Shown here in pieces: positions 6,485 to 12,781 of a stretch of DNA of 12,781 nt; within the stretch, counting starts at the first letter, position 1; each line of letters starts with the position of its first letter. The stretch is from Azophilus sp964348115 (GTDB taxonomy: Bacteria; Pseudomonadota; Gammaproteobacteria; Pseudomonadales; Azotimanducaceae). The stretch is taken from NCBI GenBank assembly GCA_964348115.1, contig CAYGBY010000101.1, positions 1 to 12,781 of the forward strand, written 5' to 3'. The position numbers were made by a program, and so were the translations under genes. The notes below the pieces were generated by a model. It ran no database searches, was not told the DNA's origin, and worked only from the letters and a program-made list of their open reading frames with translations.

Positions 6485-8430
6485 TCTGCTGGACCTGCTG
6501 CGGCAACCTGCGCCTGGCGCTGCATGGACTGTATTTCGTCCACATCCAGTCCACCGTCGCCATTGGCGTCCGCGGCGGCGATGCCGTCCGCAAGGCGCTT
6601 CTTGAGATGTACGGGCAGTTCATCCCAGGCCAGCTTGCCGTCCATGTCCTTGTCCAGGAAGCCGACCATCTGGAAGGTCTCCTGGCGTTCTTCATCGTGG
6701 ATGGGGTTGGCGGTGGTTTCCTCCACCCAGGCGTATTGCACGGCGCCGTAGAGCATTTCATCCCAGGATTGCAGGCCCCAGGGCACATCGCGATCTGGGT
6801 CCGGGTTGCCGGGGTTGCGCGCTGAGTTGTCATAGACCGTGCGGTGGATGAGGCGGCTGCCGGCCGGCATGGGCACGGGCTCGGCGAATTCGTAGGTGCG
6901 CTGCCAGTTGAAGTCGTAGTCGGGCACCGACAGGACAATTTCGCTGCCGCCATCTGGACGCTGCAACTCGAATTCCGAGGCGATTCCCCGGTAGTGGGAG
7001 TGGGGCACCAGGGAATAGAGCAGGGCGTCCCGCTCGAAGGTCAGGTAGGCCTGCTCCTGATGGCGGGCCTTGTTGGCTGGGATGAGGATGGTCGGATCCA
7101 CCACCACTGTCTGGCGCAGGAAGTTGGCGGGGGGGTTGTCGGCAAAGTACAGGCCAAGCTTGCTGTGGTCCACCGTAGTCCTGCCGTAGGGGGTGTAGTG
7201 CATCTGGAATTGATAGTGGCCGCCGCCAGGCACCAGAATGCCCGTGCCTTGAGGCGCCTGCATGGCTTGGTTGCCCGGTGCGTAGCCGCTGATGTAGTTG
7301 GTCAGGCCTTCGTCCGCCGCCACTTGCGGGTCCTCAGCGTCGGTGGAGGCCAGCAGAACGTGATGCACCACGTTGCGGTCGCCCGGCAGGATATCCACGG
7401 CCACCACCCAGCGGTCCTCCTGCAAGGGGTTCCTGACCACCGGGAACTGATACTCGACCACGCCGTTTGCCGGCACGGTGAAGGGCGGGATATCGATGAT
7501 CAGATCCGGCTGCCCCAGAGGCCAGTCAACGCTATTGTTGTGCATCTGCGCCAAGGGATCCGGCCCTTCGCCCCGCGGCGCGCCGGCCTGGGCCCAATGC
7601 ACTAGTGTCTGCGCTTCCTCCACCGTCAGGCCGCGCCCGTTCTTGAAGGCGCCGATGTGGGGGTCCGCGTGCCAGGGCGGCATGCGCCTAGTGCGGATAA
7701 CTTCGCGGATCATGGGCGCGAAGCCGCGCACCATGGGATAGCCGTTCATGGCCCAAGGACCGATGCCGCCCTCTTGGTGGCAAACCACGCAGTTCCTTTG
7801 CAGGATGGGCGCCACCTGTTCGCTGTAGCTGATCTGATCGTGCTGTTCGCCGCGGCTTGGGAAGTTGATCAGGCAGCCGACGGCGTCCCGCTGCGCCACA
7901 GCCGCCGTTTCGCCGCGCAGCAAGGCGTCCAAAGCGTCGGCGGCATAGCGCTCCCGCACCTCTGCCCGTTGGCGCTCGTAGCCGTCGATGCGATCATTCA
8001 GCGGGCCGCGGTAGGCGACTTGCCAAGTCTTGGGGTCGATCACCAGCACTTCGGCGGTGCGGATGAGCTGCAGGGATTCCCCCACCAACTGCGCTTCATC
8101 GTTCAGGATGGGCATGTCTATGTCCCAGGCCTCCGCCTCTTGGCGGATGGCGGCGCGATCATCCTGCAGGTTGGCGTTCAGCATGAAGAAAGGTACGCCT
8201 TGGGCATGGTAGCGGTCGCGCAGCGCCTTGTAGTCGTTCAACGCGTTGCGCACGACTGGGCAGCCATTGCCATGCACCATGAGCACCACGGCTGGCGCGT
8301 CGTGGTAGTAGTGCAGCTCATGGGCTTTGCCTAGCTGGTCAAGCAGCACGAAATTGTCCGCGCGCAGGGCGTGGACGGCGTTGGCCCCAAGGGCCACGGT
8401 CAAAACAAGCGCGGAAAGTGCGGCCCGCAT
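6481..8430 (-). CDS. Exported redoxin / cytochrome c / type II copper monooxygenase-like / EF-hand protein
   Basis: 649 residues with a signal peptide (MRAALSALVLTVALGANAVHA), so periplasmic or secreted. Domains in order: (1) thioredoxin/redoxin-like fold, about 25-175, with a single Cys57 in GNGCPVVRN and no CxxC; (2) c-type heme site CVVCH (214-218) with a candidate axial Met250 in RRMPPWHADP; (3) two-domain copper ascorbate-dependent monooxygenase-like core, about 300-575, with His356-His357 (VVHHVLL), His411 (QMHYTP), His477/His479 (PHSHYRG) and Met559 (WDEML), matching the CuH and CuM ligand sets of peptidylglycine and dopamine monooxygenases; (4) two EF-hands, 593-604 (DKDMDGKLAWDE) and 621-632 (DANGDGGLDVDE). 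The start at 8430 has GGAG 9 bases upstream; a longer open frame to 8682 has no signal peptide at its end. The heme could feed electrons to copper. Substrate unknown. Confidence 0.88.
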   Translation of the reverse strand: MRAALSALVLTVALGANAVHALRADNFVLLDQLGKAHELHYYHDAPAVVLMVHGNGCPVVRNALNDYKALRDRYHAQGVPFFMLNANLQDDRAAIRQEAEAWDIDMPILNDEAQLVGESLQLIRTAEVLVIDPKTWQVAYRGPLNDRIDGYERQRAEVRERYAADALDALLRGETAAVAQRDAVGCLINFPSRGEQHDQISYSEQVAPILQRNCVVCHQEGGIGPWAMNGYPMVRGFAPMIREVIRTRRMPPWHADPHIGAFKNGRGLTVEEAQTLVHWAQAGAPRGEGPDPLAQMHNNSVDWPLGQPDLIIDIPPFTVPANGVVEYQFPVVRNPLQEDRWVVAVDILPGDRNVVHHVLLASTDAEDPQVAADEGLTNYISGYAPGNQAMQAPQGTGILVPGGGHYQFQMHYTPYGRTTVDHSKLGLYFADNPPANFLRQTVVVDPTILIPANKARHQEQAYLTFERDALLYSLVPHSHYRGIASEFELQRPDGGSEIVLSVPDYDFNWQRTYEFAEPVPMPAGSRLIHRTVYDNSARNPGNPDPDRDVPWGLQSWDEMLYGAVQYAWVEETTANPIHDEERQETFQMVGFLDKDMDGKLAWDELPVHLKKRLADGIAAADANGDGGLDVDEIQSMQRQAQVAAAGPAD

Positions 8431-8468
8431 AAGGCAGATCTCCGTTTCAAGCCTAGGATATGGGCGCA

Positions 8469-8496
8469 ATTTTACCGCCAAGGCGGGTAGCTGCAA
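8469..8496 (-). promoter_or_regulatory. Candidate sigma70 promoter of the copper-protein gene
   Basis: Minus-strand TTGCAG (8496-8491), a 16-base spacer and TAAAAT (8474-8469). The -10 matches the consensus at five of six positions, the -35 at three. The spacer contains a small CCGCC..GGCGG inverted pair. A start near 8461 would leave a leader of about 30 bases ahead of the ATG. Confidence 0.4.
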
Positions 8497-8503
8497 GGTT
8501 TTG

Positions 8504-8535
8504 CCTGGGAATCCCAGGACCACCCCAAAGTGGTC
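8504..8535. promoter_or_regulatory. Two adjoining perfect palindromes
   Basis: CCTGGGA-A-TCCCAGG (8504-8518) is a perfect 7-bp inverted pair. Sharing one base with it, GACCAC (8518-8523), a six-base loop and GTGGTC (8530-8535) form a second perfect pair. They lie immediately upstream of the candidate promoter and run into the 52-bp repeat. They may be operators or the stems of a structured leader. In the lon-side copy of the repeat the second stem is largely lost. Confidence 0.4.
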
Positions 8536-8572
8536 GCTCTTGAAAGAAAATTCCAGATAGGTCATTGGATGC
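8521..8572 (-). repeat. 52-bp upstream repeat, copy 2 (copper-protein side)
   Basis: Partner of 2643-2694 with 44 of 52 bases identical and the same orientation with respect to its downstream gene. The unbroken shared core is TTGAAAGAAAATT. Here the frame happens to be open into the copper-protein gene, but the signal peptide and ribosome site place the true start at 8430, so the repeat lies in the upstream non-coding DNA. Confidence 0.7.
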
Positions 8573-8770
8573 CACATTGGCGCCCAACTGCATTGTTCGG
8601 CGCGGAGCATCCTGCGTTTCCGGCTTGATTCAGGCCAAGTCGACCGGCAAGCCCTTCCTGAGTGTGGGGGGCTGAAAGCCATAATGGGAATTGCTGTTGG
8701 GAATCACCGGGGGCCTTGACGCAATAGGCTGGCTTGCAGCTCGCAGGATGGCGGGAAACCGGCGCAGCGG

Positions 8771-9652
8771 TCAGGCTTGGCGGCGCAGCAAGCTGGTCAG
8801 CCGGGCGTCCTTGGCCTGCCAGAGCGTTTCCACAAAGGGCGCCAGCTTGGCGCGCTGCGCCGCCAGCCCCTGCTGCGCAAGGTCGGGGGGCAGGTCATGG
8901 GCCTCCACCCACAGTTGCGCGCGGTTGCACCTGCCGCATAGGAAGGCCCAGAAACCCGGTGCGCCCTCCGGGTAGTGGATGGTCACATCCAGCAATTGCG
9001 GGCGTTGGGCGCTCAGCCCACTCAACACATAGCTCAGCCCGCCTATCTTGGGGTTCAGCAGGTGCGCAAAGCGGGCCTTCTGCGCCCTGTGCTTGGCCGT
9101 GGTGAAGCGCGTGCCCTCCAGGAAGCTGAGCACGGCGGTCGGGTGGTTGCGGAACACCGCGCAGGCCGCAAGGGTCGCCTCCCGGTCACGGTTGGCGGCT
9201 GCGCGGAAACCATCGCCGCCAGTGGTGGAGGCCCGACGAACATAGGGGAACCCCAGCATCTTCATGGCCAGTCCGACAAGGGGCAGCCAGACCAGCCGCT
9301 GCTTGGTGAAGAACTTCAGCGGCGGCACGCAGGGGCGCAATGCGGTCTGCAGCAGGAGGATGTCCGCCCAGGTTTGGTGGTTGCAGGCGACGATGTACCA
9401 GCGGTCCCGGTGCAGAACTGCGGATGGCCGATGCACTTCCATGTTCACCACCCGCAGCACCCGCAGCATGGCGGAGTTGGCGCTGACCCAGAAATCGATG
9501 GCGCTGTCCATGCGCCGGGTGACCGCCGCTCGCCATCGCCCCCACAGAGCCAGCCGCAAAAGGGCGGTTGAGTACAGCGGGACGCAGACGATGATGGTGT
9601 TGGCGGCGATGAAACCGGCGGCGAACGCGCCTCTAAGCCACGTGAAGATCAT
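8771..9652 (-). CDS. YihG-like inner-membrane acyltransferase (PlsC/LPLAT superfamily)
   Basis: Transfers acyl groups to lysophospholipid-type acceptors at the cytoplasmic membrane. It resembles E. coli YihG along its whole length. 293 residues: an N-terminal hydrophobic segment (about 6-35), motif I NHQTWAD (91-97, His92 and Asp97 of H-x4-D), motif III FLEGTRF (177-183, with Glu179), then LDVTIHYPEG (221-230) and a C-terminal LWQAKDARLTSLL (278-290) matching the YihG end LWQEKDRLLTSL. I chose the ATG at 9652 because it places the membrane segment at the N-terminus and has GGGAA about 8 bases upstream. The frame is open to 9787, but that stretch is repeat DNA. Exact acceptor and acyl donor cannot be read from sequence. 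Confidence 0.87.
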   Translation of the reverse strand: MIFTWLRGAFAAGFIAANTIIVCVPLYSTALLRLALWGRWRAAVTRRMDSAIDFWVSANSAMLRVLRVVNMEVHRPSAVLHRDRWYIVACNHQTWADILLLQTALRPCVPPLKFFTKQRLVWLPLVGLAMKMLGFPYVRRASTTGGDGFRAAANRDREATLAACAVFRNHPTAVLSFLEGTRFTTAKHRAQKARFAHLLNPKIGGLSYVLSGLSAQRPQLLDVTIHYPEGAPGFWAFLCGRCNRAQLWVEAHDLPPDLAQQGLAAQRAKLAPFVETLWQAKDARLTSLLRRQA

Positions 9653-9728
9653 GAACCGGTTCCCAATGCCTTCCGCCCGCACCGTCGCCTCCAAAGCGGA
9701 TGATGCCCGGCCCGCCGATGCCGTGCAA

Positions 9729-9793
9729 CTCGGGAACCTCTGCACAAGTCCCGGAAGCCCGGAGGAGCCTAAAGGGCCTGATGGCAAGGCGCG
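9729..9793 (+). repeat. CTAG-associated dispersed repeat, copy 4 (type B tail, degenerate)
   Basis: Starts CTCGGGAACCTCTGCACAAG, so the CTAG has become CTCG, and continues with CCCGGAAGC, CCTAAAGGG and GGCAAGGCGCG. It is about 85% identical to 133-197 (minus). It occupies the 182-bp gap between the anion transporter stop (9835) and the acyltransferase start (9652). Unlike the other three copies it does not abut a stop codon. Confidence 0.7.
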
Positions 9794-9834
9794 GCGGTCG
9801 GCGACCCATCAAGGGGCTTGGTGCAGTATGCGGG

Positions 9835-11214
9835 TTAGGTCAGCAGCCAGTAGCATAGGGTGGCGATCGTCAGCATGCCGATGAGGTTCAGCACGAAACC
9901 TTCCCTAGCCATCACTGCAGGCGGGAAGCGCCCGGTGCTGAACACGATCACGTTGGGGGCTGTGGCCACCGGCAGCATGAAGGCGCAGGAAGCGCTCATT
10001 GCGGCGGGCACCATCAGCAGGCGTGGATCCAGGGCGGCGCCCAAGGCGGCTGCCGCCAGTATGGGCATCAGCAGGGTAGTGGTGGCGGTGTTGCTGGTGG
10101 TCTCCGTCAGGAAGGTTACGCTAAGGCAGATGACGGCCATGATGACCAGCAGCGGCCAAGTGGACAGGCCGGCCAAGGCGTCGCCGATGGTTTCACTTAG
10201 GCCGGATGCGGTGAAGGCTTGCGCGATGCCGATGCCGGCGCCGAACAGGATCAGCATGCCCCAGGGAATCTTGGCGGCGCTCTCCCAGTCCAAGAGGCGT
10301 TTGCCTTGCCCGTCCGAGGTGACGAACATGGCCACTGCGGCCAACAGGGCGACGATGGCGTCATTGGAGTAGGGCAGCCCGAACCAGGCCGTCCAACCGC
10401 CGAAAGGCTCCTTGCGGGTGATCCAAGCTAGGGCGGTGCAGGCGAATATCGCCACCACCCGCACCTCCGCAGTGGTCCACTGGCCGACCGAAGGCAACTT
10501 CACTTCACCACGGTGGGACAGATGCCTAGTCAGCCACAGGCCCACCAAGGGCACCAGCACCACCACTACCGGCAAGCCGATGGCCATCCATTCGAGAAAG
10601 CTGAACTCCTGCCCCACCACTTCGCTATAGACGCCCATGAACACCACGTTGGGGGGGGTGCCAATGGGCGTGCCGATGCCGCCCACGCTGGCGGCGTAGG
10701 CGACGCCCAGCAACAGTGGGGTGCCCAACTGGGTGTCCTTGGACCTTTCCAGCACCGCCAAGGCCACGGGCAGCAGCATCAGGGTGGTGGCGGTGTTGGA
10801 TATCCACATGCTCAGCAGCGCGGAGGCGGCCATGAAGCCGAACACCAGCCGTTTGCTGCTGCCGCCGCCAAAGACTCGCACCATGCCTAGGGCCATGCGC
10901 CGATGGGCGCCGCAACGCTCCAGCGCGGTGGCTAGGATGAAGCCGCCCAGCAGCAGCAGCACGATGGGATGGCCGTAGGCGGCGCCGACTTCGGAGGGGG
11001 TCAGCACCCCGCTGAGGGGCAGCACGGCCAGTGGCGCGAGGGAGGTGGCGGGAATGGGAATGGGTTCGAACACCCACCAGATCACGCAGAGCACCGTGAC
11101 GCCCAAGGTGATGGCCGCGGGCGGGGCGAAGCCGTTCCACAACATGACAGTTGCGGCGACAACTGCGAGAATGGGCCCCAAGGGCCCTGCGAGCCTGCGG
11201 GTGGTTGGAGACAT
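9835..11214 (-). CDS. DASS/SLC13-family anion:sodium symporter
   Basis: An inner-membrane secondary transporter, probably taking up dicarboxylates or sulfate with sodium. 459 residues and many hydrophobic segments. The two inverted-repeat SNT motifs that bind substrate and sodium are present: Ser139-Asn140-Thr141 (MWISNTATTLMLLP) and Ser374-Asn375-Thr376 (TETTSNTATTTLL). The family signature S-x2-F-x2-P-V-A-x3-N-x-I-V is matched at 409-424 (SCAFMLPVATAPNVIV). GGIGTPIGTPPN (178-189) is also typical. The start is the first ATG of the frame and precedes the first membrane segment, but its ribosome site is weak. Substrate choice between di/tricarboxylate and sulfate cannot be made; no metabolic neighbour helps. 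Confidence 0.92.
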   Translation of the reverse strand: MSPTTRRLAGPLGPILAVVAATVMLWNGFAPPAAITLGVTVLCVIWWVFEPIPIPATSLAPLAVLPLSGVLTPSEVGAAYGHPIVLLLLGGFILATALERCGAHRRMALGMVRVFGGGSSKRLVFGFMAASALLSMWISNTATTLMLLPVALAVLERSKDTQLGTPLLLGVAYAASVGGIGTPIGTPPNVVFMGVYSEVVGQEFSFLEWMAIGLPVVVVLVPLVGLWLTRHLSHRGEVKLPSVGQWTTAEVRVVAIFACTALAWITRKEPFGGWTAWFGLPYSNDAIVALLAAVAMFVTSDGQGKRLLDWESAAKIPWGMLILFGAGIGIAQAFTASGLSETIGDALAGLSTWPLLVIMAVICLSVTFLTETTSNTATTTLLMPILAAAALGAALDPRLLMVPAAMSASCAFMLPVATAPNVIVFSTGRFPPAVMAREGFVLNLIGMLTIATLCYWLLT

Positions 11215-11255
11215 GGCGGGATGCTCGTGAACGGGCGCCCTATGTTAAGGCAACC

Positions 11256-12725
11256 ATGCCCATTCCAAACGAATTGGCTGATCGCATCAGCCACGCCAAA
11301 AGGAGATGTTCACACTTGGGCGCAAGCATTTATTGGTATGACTTGGAGACCTCCGGCACCGCGCCGCTATGGGACCGCATCCTGCAGTTCGCCGGCCTGC
11401 GCACGGACCTGGAGCTGCGTCCCCTTGGGGATGAGTACGCCACCTATGTGCGGTTGCCGGACGACGTCATACCGGACGTGGAGGCGGCTTTGGTCACCGG
11501 CCTCACGCCGCAGCGAACCCGGCGGGAGGGGGTGTCCGAATGGCAGGCGCTCAGCCGCATCAACGCGCTGTTCTCAGTGCCGGGCACCTGCGTGGCTGGC
11601 TACAACAATCTGCGCTTTGATGACGAGTTCGTGCGCCACGGCCTGTACCGCAACCTGATGGATCCCTACGCCCGTGAGTGGCGGGACGGCAATTCCCGTT
11701 GGGACATTCTGGACTTGGCCAGAGCGGCCGGCGCCTTGCGCCCGCAGGGCATCGAGTGGCCCAAGGATGACGAAGGGCTGCCGGTCTATCGTCTCGAGGC
11801 GCTGGCCGCCGCGAATGGCCTTGCGGCTGGTCAGGCGCATGACGCCGCTTTCGACGTGCGCGCAACCGTCGCCTTGGCGCGCCTGCTGCGCCAGCGCCAG
11901 CCGAAGCTCTTTGCGTATTTCTTCGCCGCCCGCGGCAAGCGGCGCATCCGGCAGCTGCTGCAGCCTTATGGCGACCAAGTGCGGATACACATCTCCGGCA
12001 TGTATCCCAGAAGCCGTTGCGGCTTTGCTCCGGTGGTGTCCATCTGCGCCCATCCAACCAACAGCAACGCCATCATCGTCGCCGATGTCAGCCAGGATCT
12101 GAGTCCCCTGCTGGAATGGCCGGCGGAGCGCCTGCGCGAGGCGCTGTTTGGCGCAGATGCGGCGCAGCGCCCGCCGCTGAAGCAGGTGCGCGTCAACAAG
12201 TGCCCGTTTGTGGCGCCCTTGTCCGTGCTGCGCCCCGCCGACGTCCGCCGTTTGGGGTTGGACAAGGAGGCTGCTGAGCGGCGTCGCAAACAACTCCGGC
12301 GGGCGAATCTTGCCGGCAAGATGAGAAAGATCTACGCGGCTGAGCCCGGGCCGCCCCCAGCGGATGTGGAGGGCGCCCTCTATGGAGGCTTCTTCGCCGA
12401 TGACGACCAAGCCCGTTGCCGGAGCTTCCAGCGGGCGCTGCAGCAGGGCGATTGGCTGGACTTGGACTATCAGGACGCTCGCTTGCCCCAATTGGCCTCC
12501 AGGATGAAAGCGCGCTGCTTCCCGCAACAGCTGACCGCACAGCAGGAGGCCGACTGGCGCACTTGGGTGGGCGCCAAGATCAACGCCGCGCAGGAGGTCC
12601 CTTGGCGCACTTTGGCCGCCGCCCAGGCGCAGCTTGACCAAGTGCGGGCGCAGGCGCAGGGCAATGCCGCCTTGTTGGACGATCTCGGGCGCCATTTTCT
12701 GCGCTTGGCGGCGCGTTATCCCTAG
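11256..12725 (+). CDS. sbcB: Exodeoxyribonuclease I (3'-5' ssDNA exonuclease)
   Basis: A DEDDh-family exonuclease that digests single-stranded DNA 3'-5' in recombination and mismatch repair. 489 residues versus 475 in E. coli. Exo motifs: YDLETSG with Asp29 and Glu31; GYNNLRFDDEFVRHGLYRN (115-133) with Asp122/Asp123; AHDAAFDVRATVA (194-206) with His195 and Asp200. NSRWDILDLARAAGALRPQGI (146-166) closely follows the E. coli protein, and the ExoI-specific SH3-like and C-terminal helical parts follow (VRIHISGMYP, VRVNKCPFVAP, LYGGFFADDD). I chose the ATG at 11256, with AAGG 5 bases upstream. An ATG at 11151 lies inside the divergent transporter gene. The gap to that gene is only 41 bases. The TAG stop is the start of a dispersed repeat. 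Confidence 0.96.
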   Translation: MPIPNELADRISHAKRRCSHLGASIYWYDLETSGTAPLWDRILQFAGLRTDLELRPLGDEYATYVRLPDDVIPDVEAALVTGLTPQRTRREGVSEWQALSRINALFSVPGTCVAGYNNLRFDDEFVRHGLYRNLMDPYAREWRDGNSRWDILDLARAAGALRPQGIEWPKDDEGLPVYRLEALAAANGLAAGQAHDAAFDVRATVALARLLRQRQPKLFAYFFAARGKRRIRQLLQPYGDQVRIHISGMYPRSRCGFAPVVSICAHPTNSNAIIVADVSQDLSPLLEWPAERLREALFGADAAQRPPLKQVRVNKCPFVAPLSVLRPADVRRLGLDKEAAERRRKQLRRANLAGKMRKIYAAEPGPPPADVEGALYGGFFADDDQARCRSFQRALQQGDWLDLDYQDARLPQLASRMKARCFPQQLTAQQEADWRTWVGAKINAAQEVPWRTLAAAQAQLDQVRAQAQGNAALLDDLGRHFLRLAARYP

Positions 12726-12758
12726 TGAACCTCTGAACAAGTCGCGTTCGCCCAGCGC
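12722..12758 (+). repeat. CTAG-associated dispersed repeat, copy 3 (type A tail), at the sbcB stop
   Basis: CTAGTGAACCTCTGAACAAG, then TCGC and GTTCGCCCAGCGC. It matches the minus-strand copy at 6450-6484 except for one base in the core and a short indel before the tail. Its TAG is the sbcB stop codon. Confidence 0.75.
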
Positions 12759-12762
12759 CCCG

Positions 12763-12778
12763 CTCCCAGCAGCGGGAG
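12763..12778 (+). terminator. GC-rich hairpin after sbcB, cut by the window end
   Basis: CTCCC, loop AGCAGC, GGGAG, about 38 bases after the sbcB stop. It might be the stem of an intrinsic terminator, but the window ends 3 bases later, so a following T-run cannot be seen. Confidence 0.3.
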
Positions 12779-12781
12779 ATG

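Larger units (their letters stand above)
8431..8770. other. 340-bp intergenic region upstream of the copper protein
   Basis: It holds, from the copper-protein start outwards: the GGAG ribosome site (8440-8443), a candidate promoter (8469-8496), two adjoining palindromes (8504-8535) and a copy of the 52-bp upstream repeat (8521-8572). In the remaining stretch, 8573-8770, I see no gene, no clear terminator for the acyltransferase gene that ends at 8771, and no further repeat. Confidence 0.6.

Noticed and set aside
8431..8682. 84-codon N-terminal extension of the copper protein
   Set aside because: The extension would bury the signal peptide, crosses the repeat, palindromes and candidate promoter, and the ATG at 8430 has a good ribosome site.
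9653..9787. 45-codon extension of the acyltransferase
   Set aside because: It is made mostly of the dispersed repeat (copy 4), and homology to YihG begins at the ATG at 9652.

Overview
The window is GC-rich chromosomal DNA, most likely from a gammaproteobacterium. Pointers are a full-length SbcB-type exonuclease I, a YihG-type inner-membrane acyltransferase and a LonA protease with a heat-shock-like promoter. I cannot name the genus. I see no rRNA, tRNA, CRISPR array, phage gene or transposase gene.

Layout from left to right: positions 1-193 are non-coding and repeat-derived. lon (194-2542, minus) follows, with a shared-repeat and promoter region upstream of it. Next is a two-gene minus-strand operon of paired acyl-CoA dehydrogenases (2817-3881 and 3889-5082). 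A 146-bp divergent control region leads to a plus-strand pair: an all-alpha dimeric dUTPase (5229-5855) overlapped by an MTH1-like Nudix hydrolase (5839-6441). Convergent to that pair is a large exported protein (6481-8430, minus) that combines a redoxin-like domain, a c-type heme site, a two-copper ascorbate-dependent-monooxygenase-like core and two EF-hands. Then come a YihG-like acyltransferase (8771-9652, minus), a DASS/SLC13 anion transporter (9835-11214, minus) and, divergently, sbcB (11256-12725, plus).

Functional themes: lon handles protein quality control, sbcB handles recombination and repair, and the dUTPase/Nudix pair cleans the nucleotide pool. The acyl-CoA dehydrogenase pair shows complementary loss of FAD and catalytic motifs. 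This is what one expects of a heteromeric (alpha2beta2) dehydrogenase such as those acting on steroid side-chain CoA esters. The heme/copper protein is the most unusual enzyme here.

Two small dispersed repeat families stand out. One has a core running from CTAG through GAACCTCTGAACA. It supplies the TAG stop codon of three of the eight genes (lon, the copper protein, sbcB), and a fourth degenerate copy lies between the transporter and acyltransferase genes. The other is a 52-bp element in the same orientation about 100-150 bp upstream of both lon and the copper-protein gene. All homology statements come from reading motifs and remembered family sequences; no search was run.
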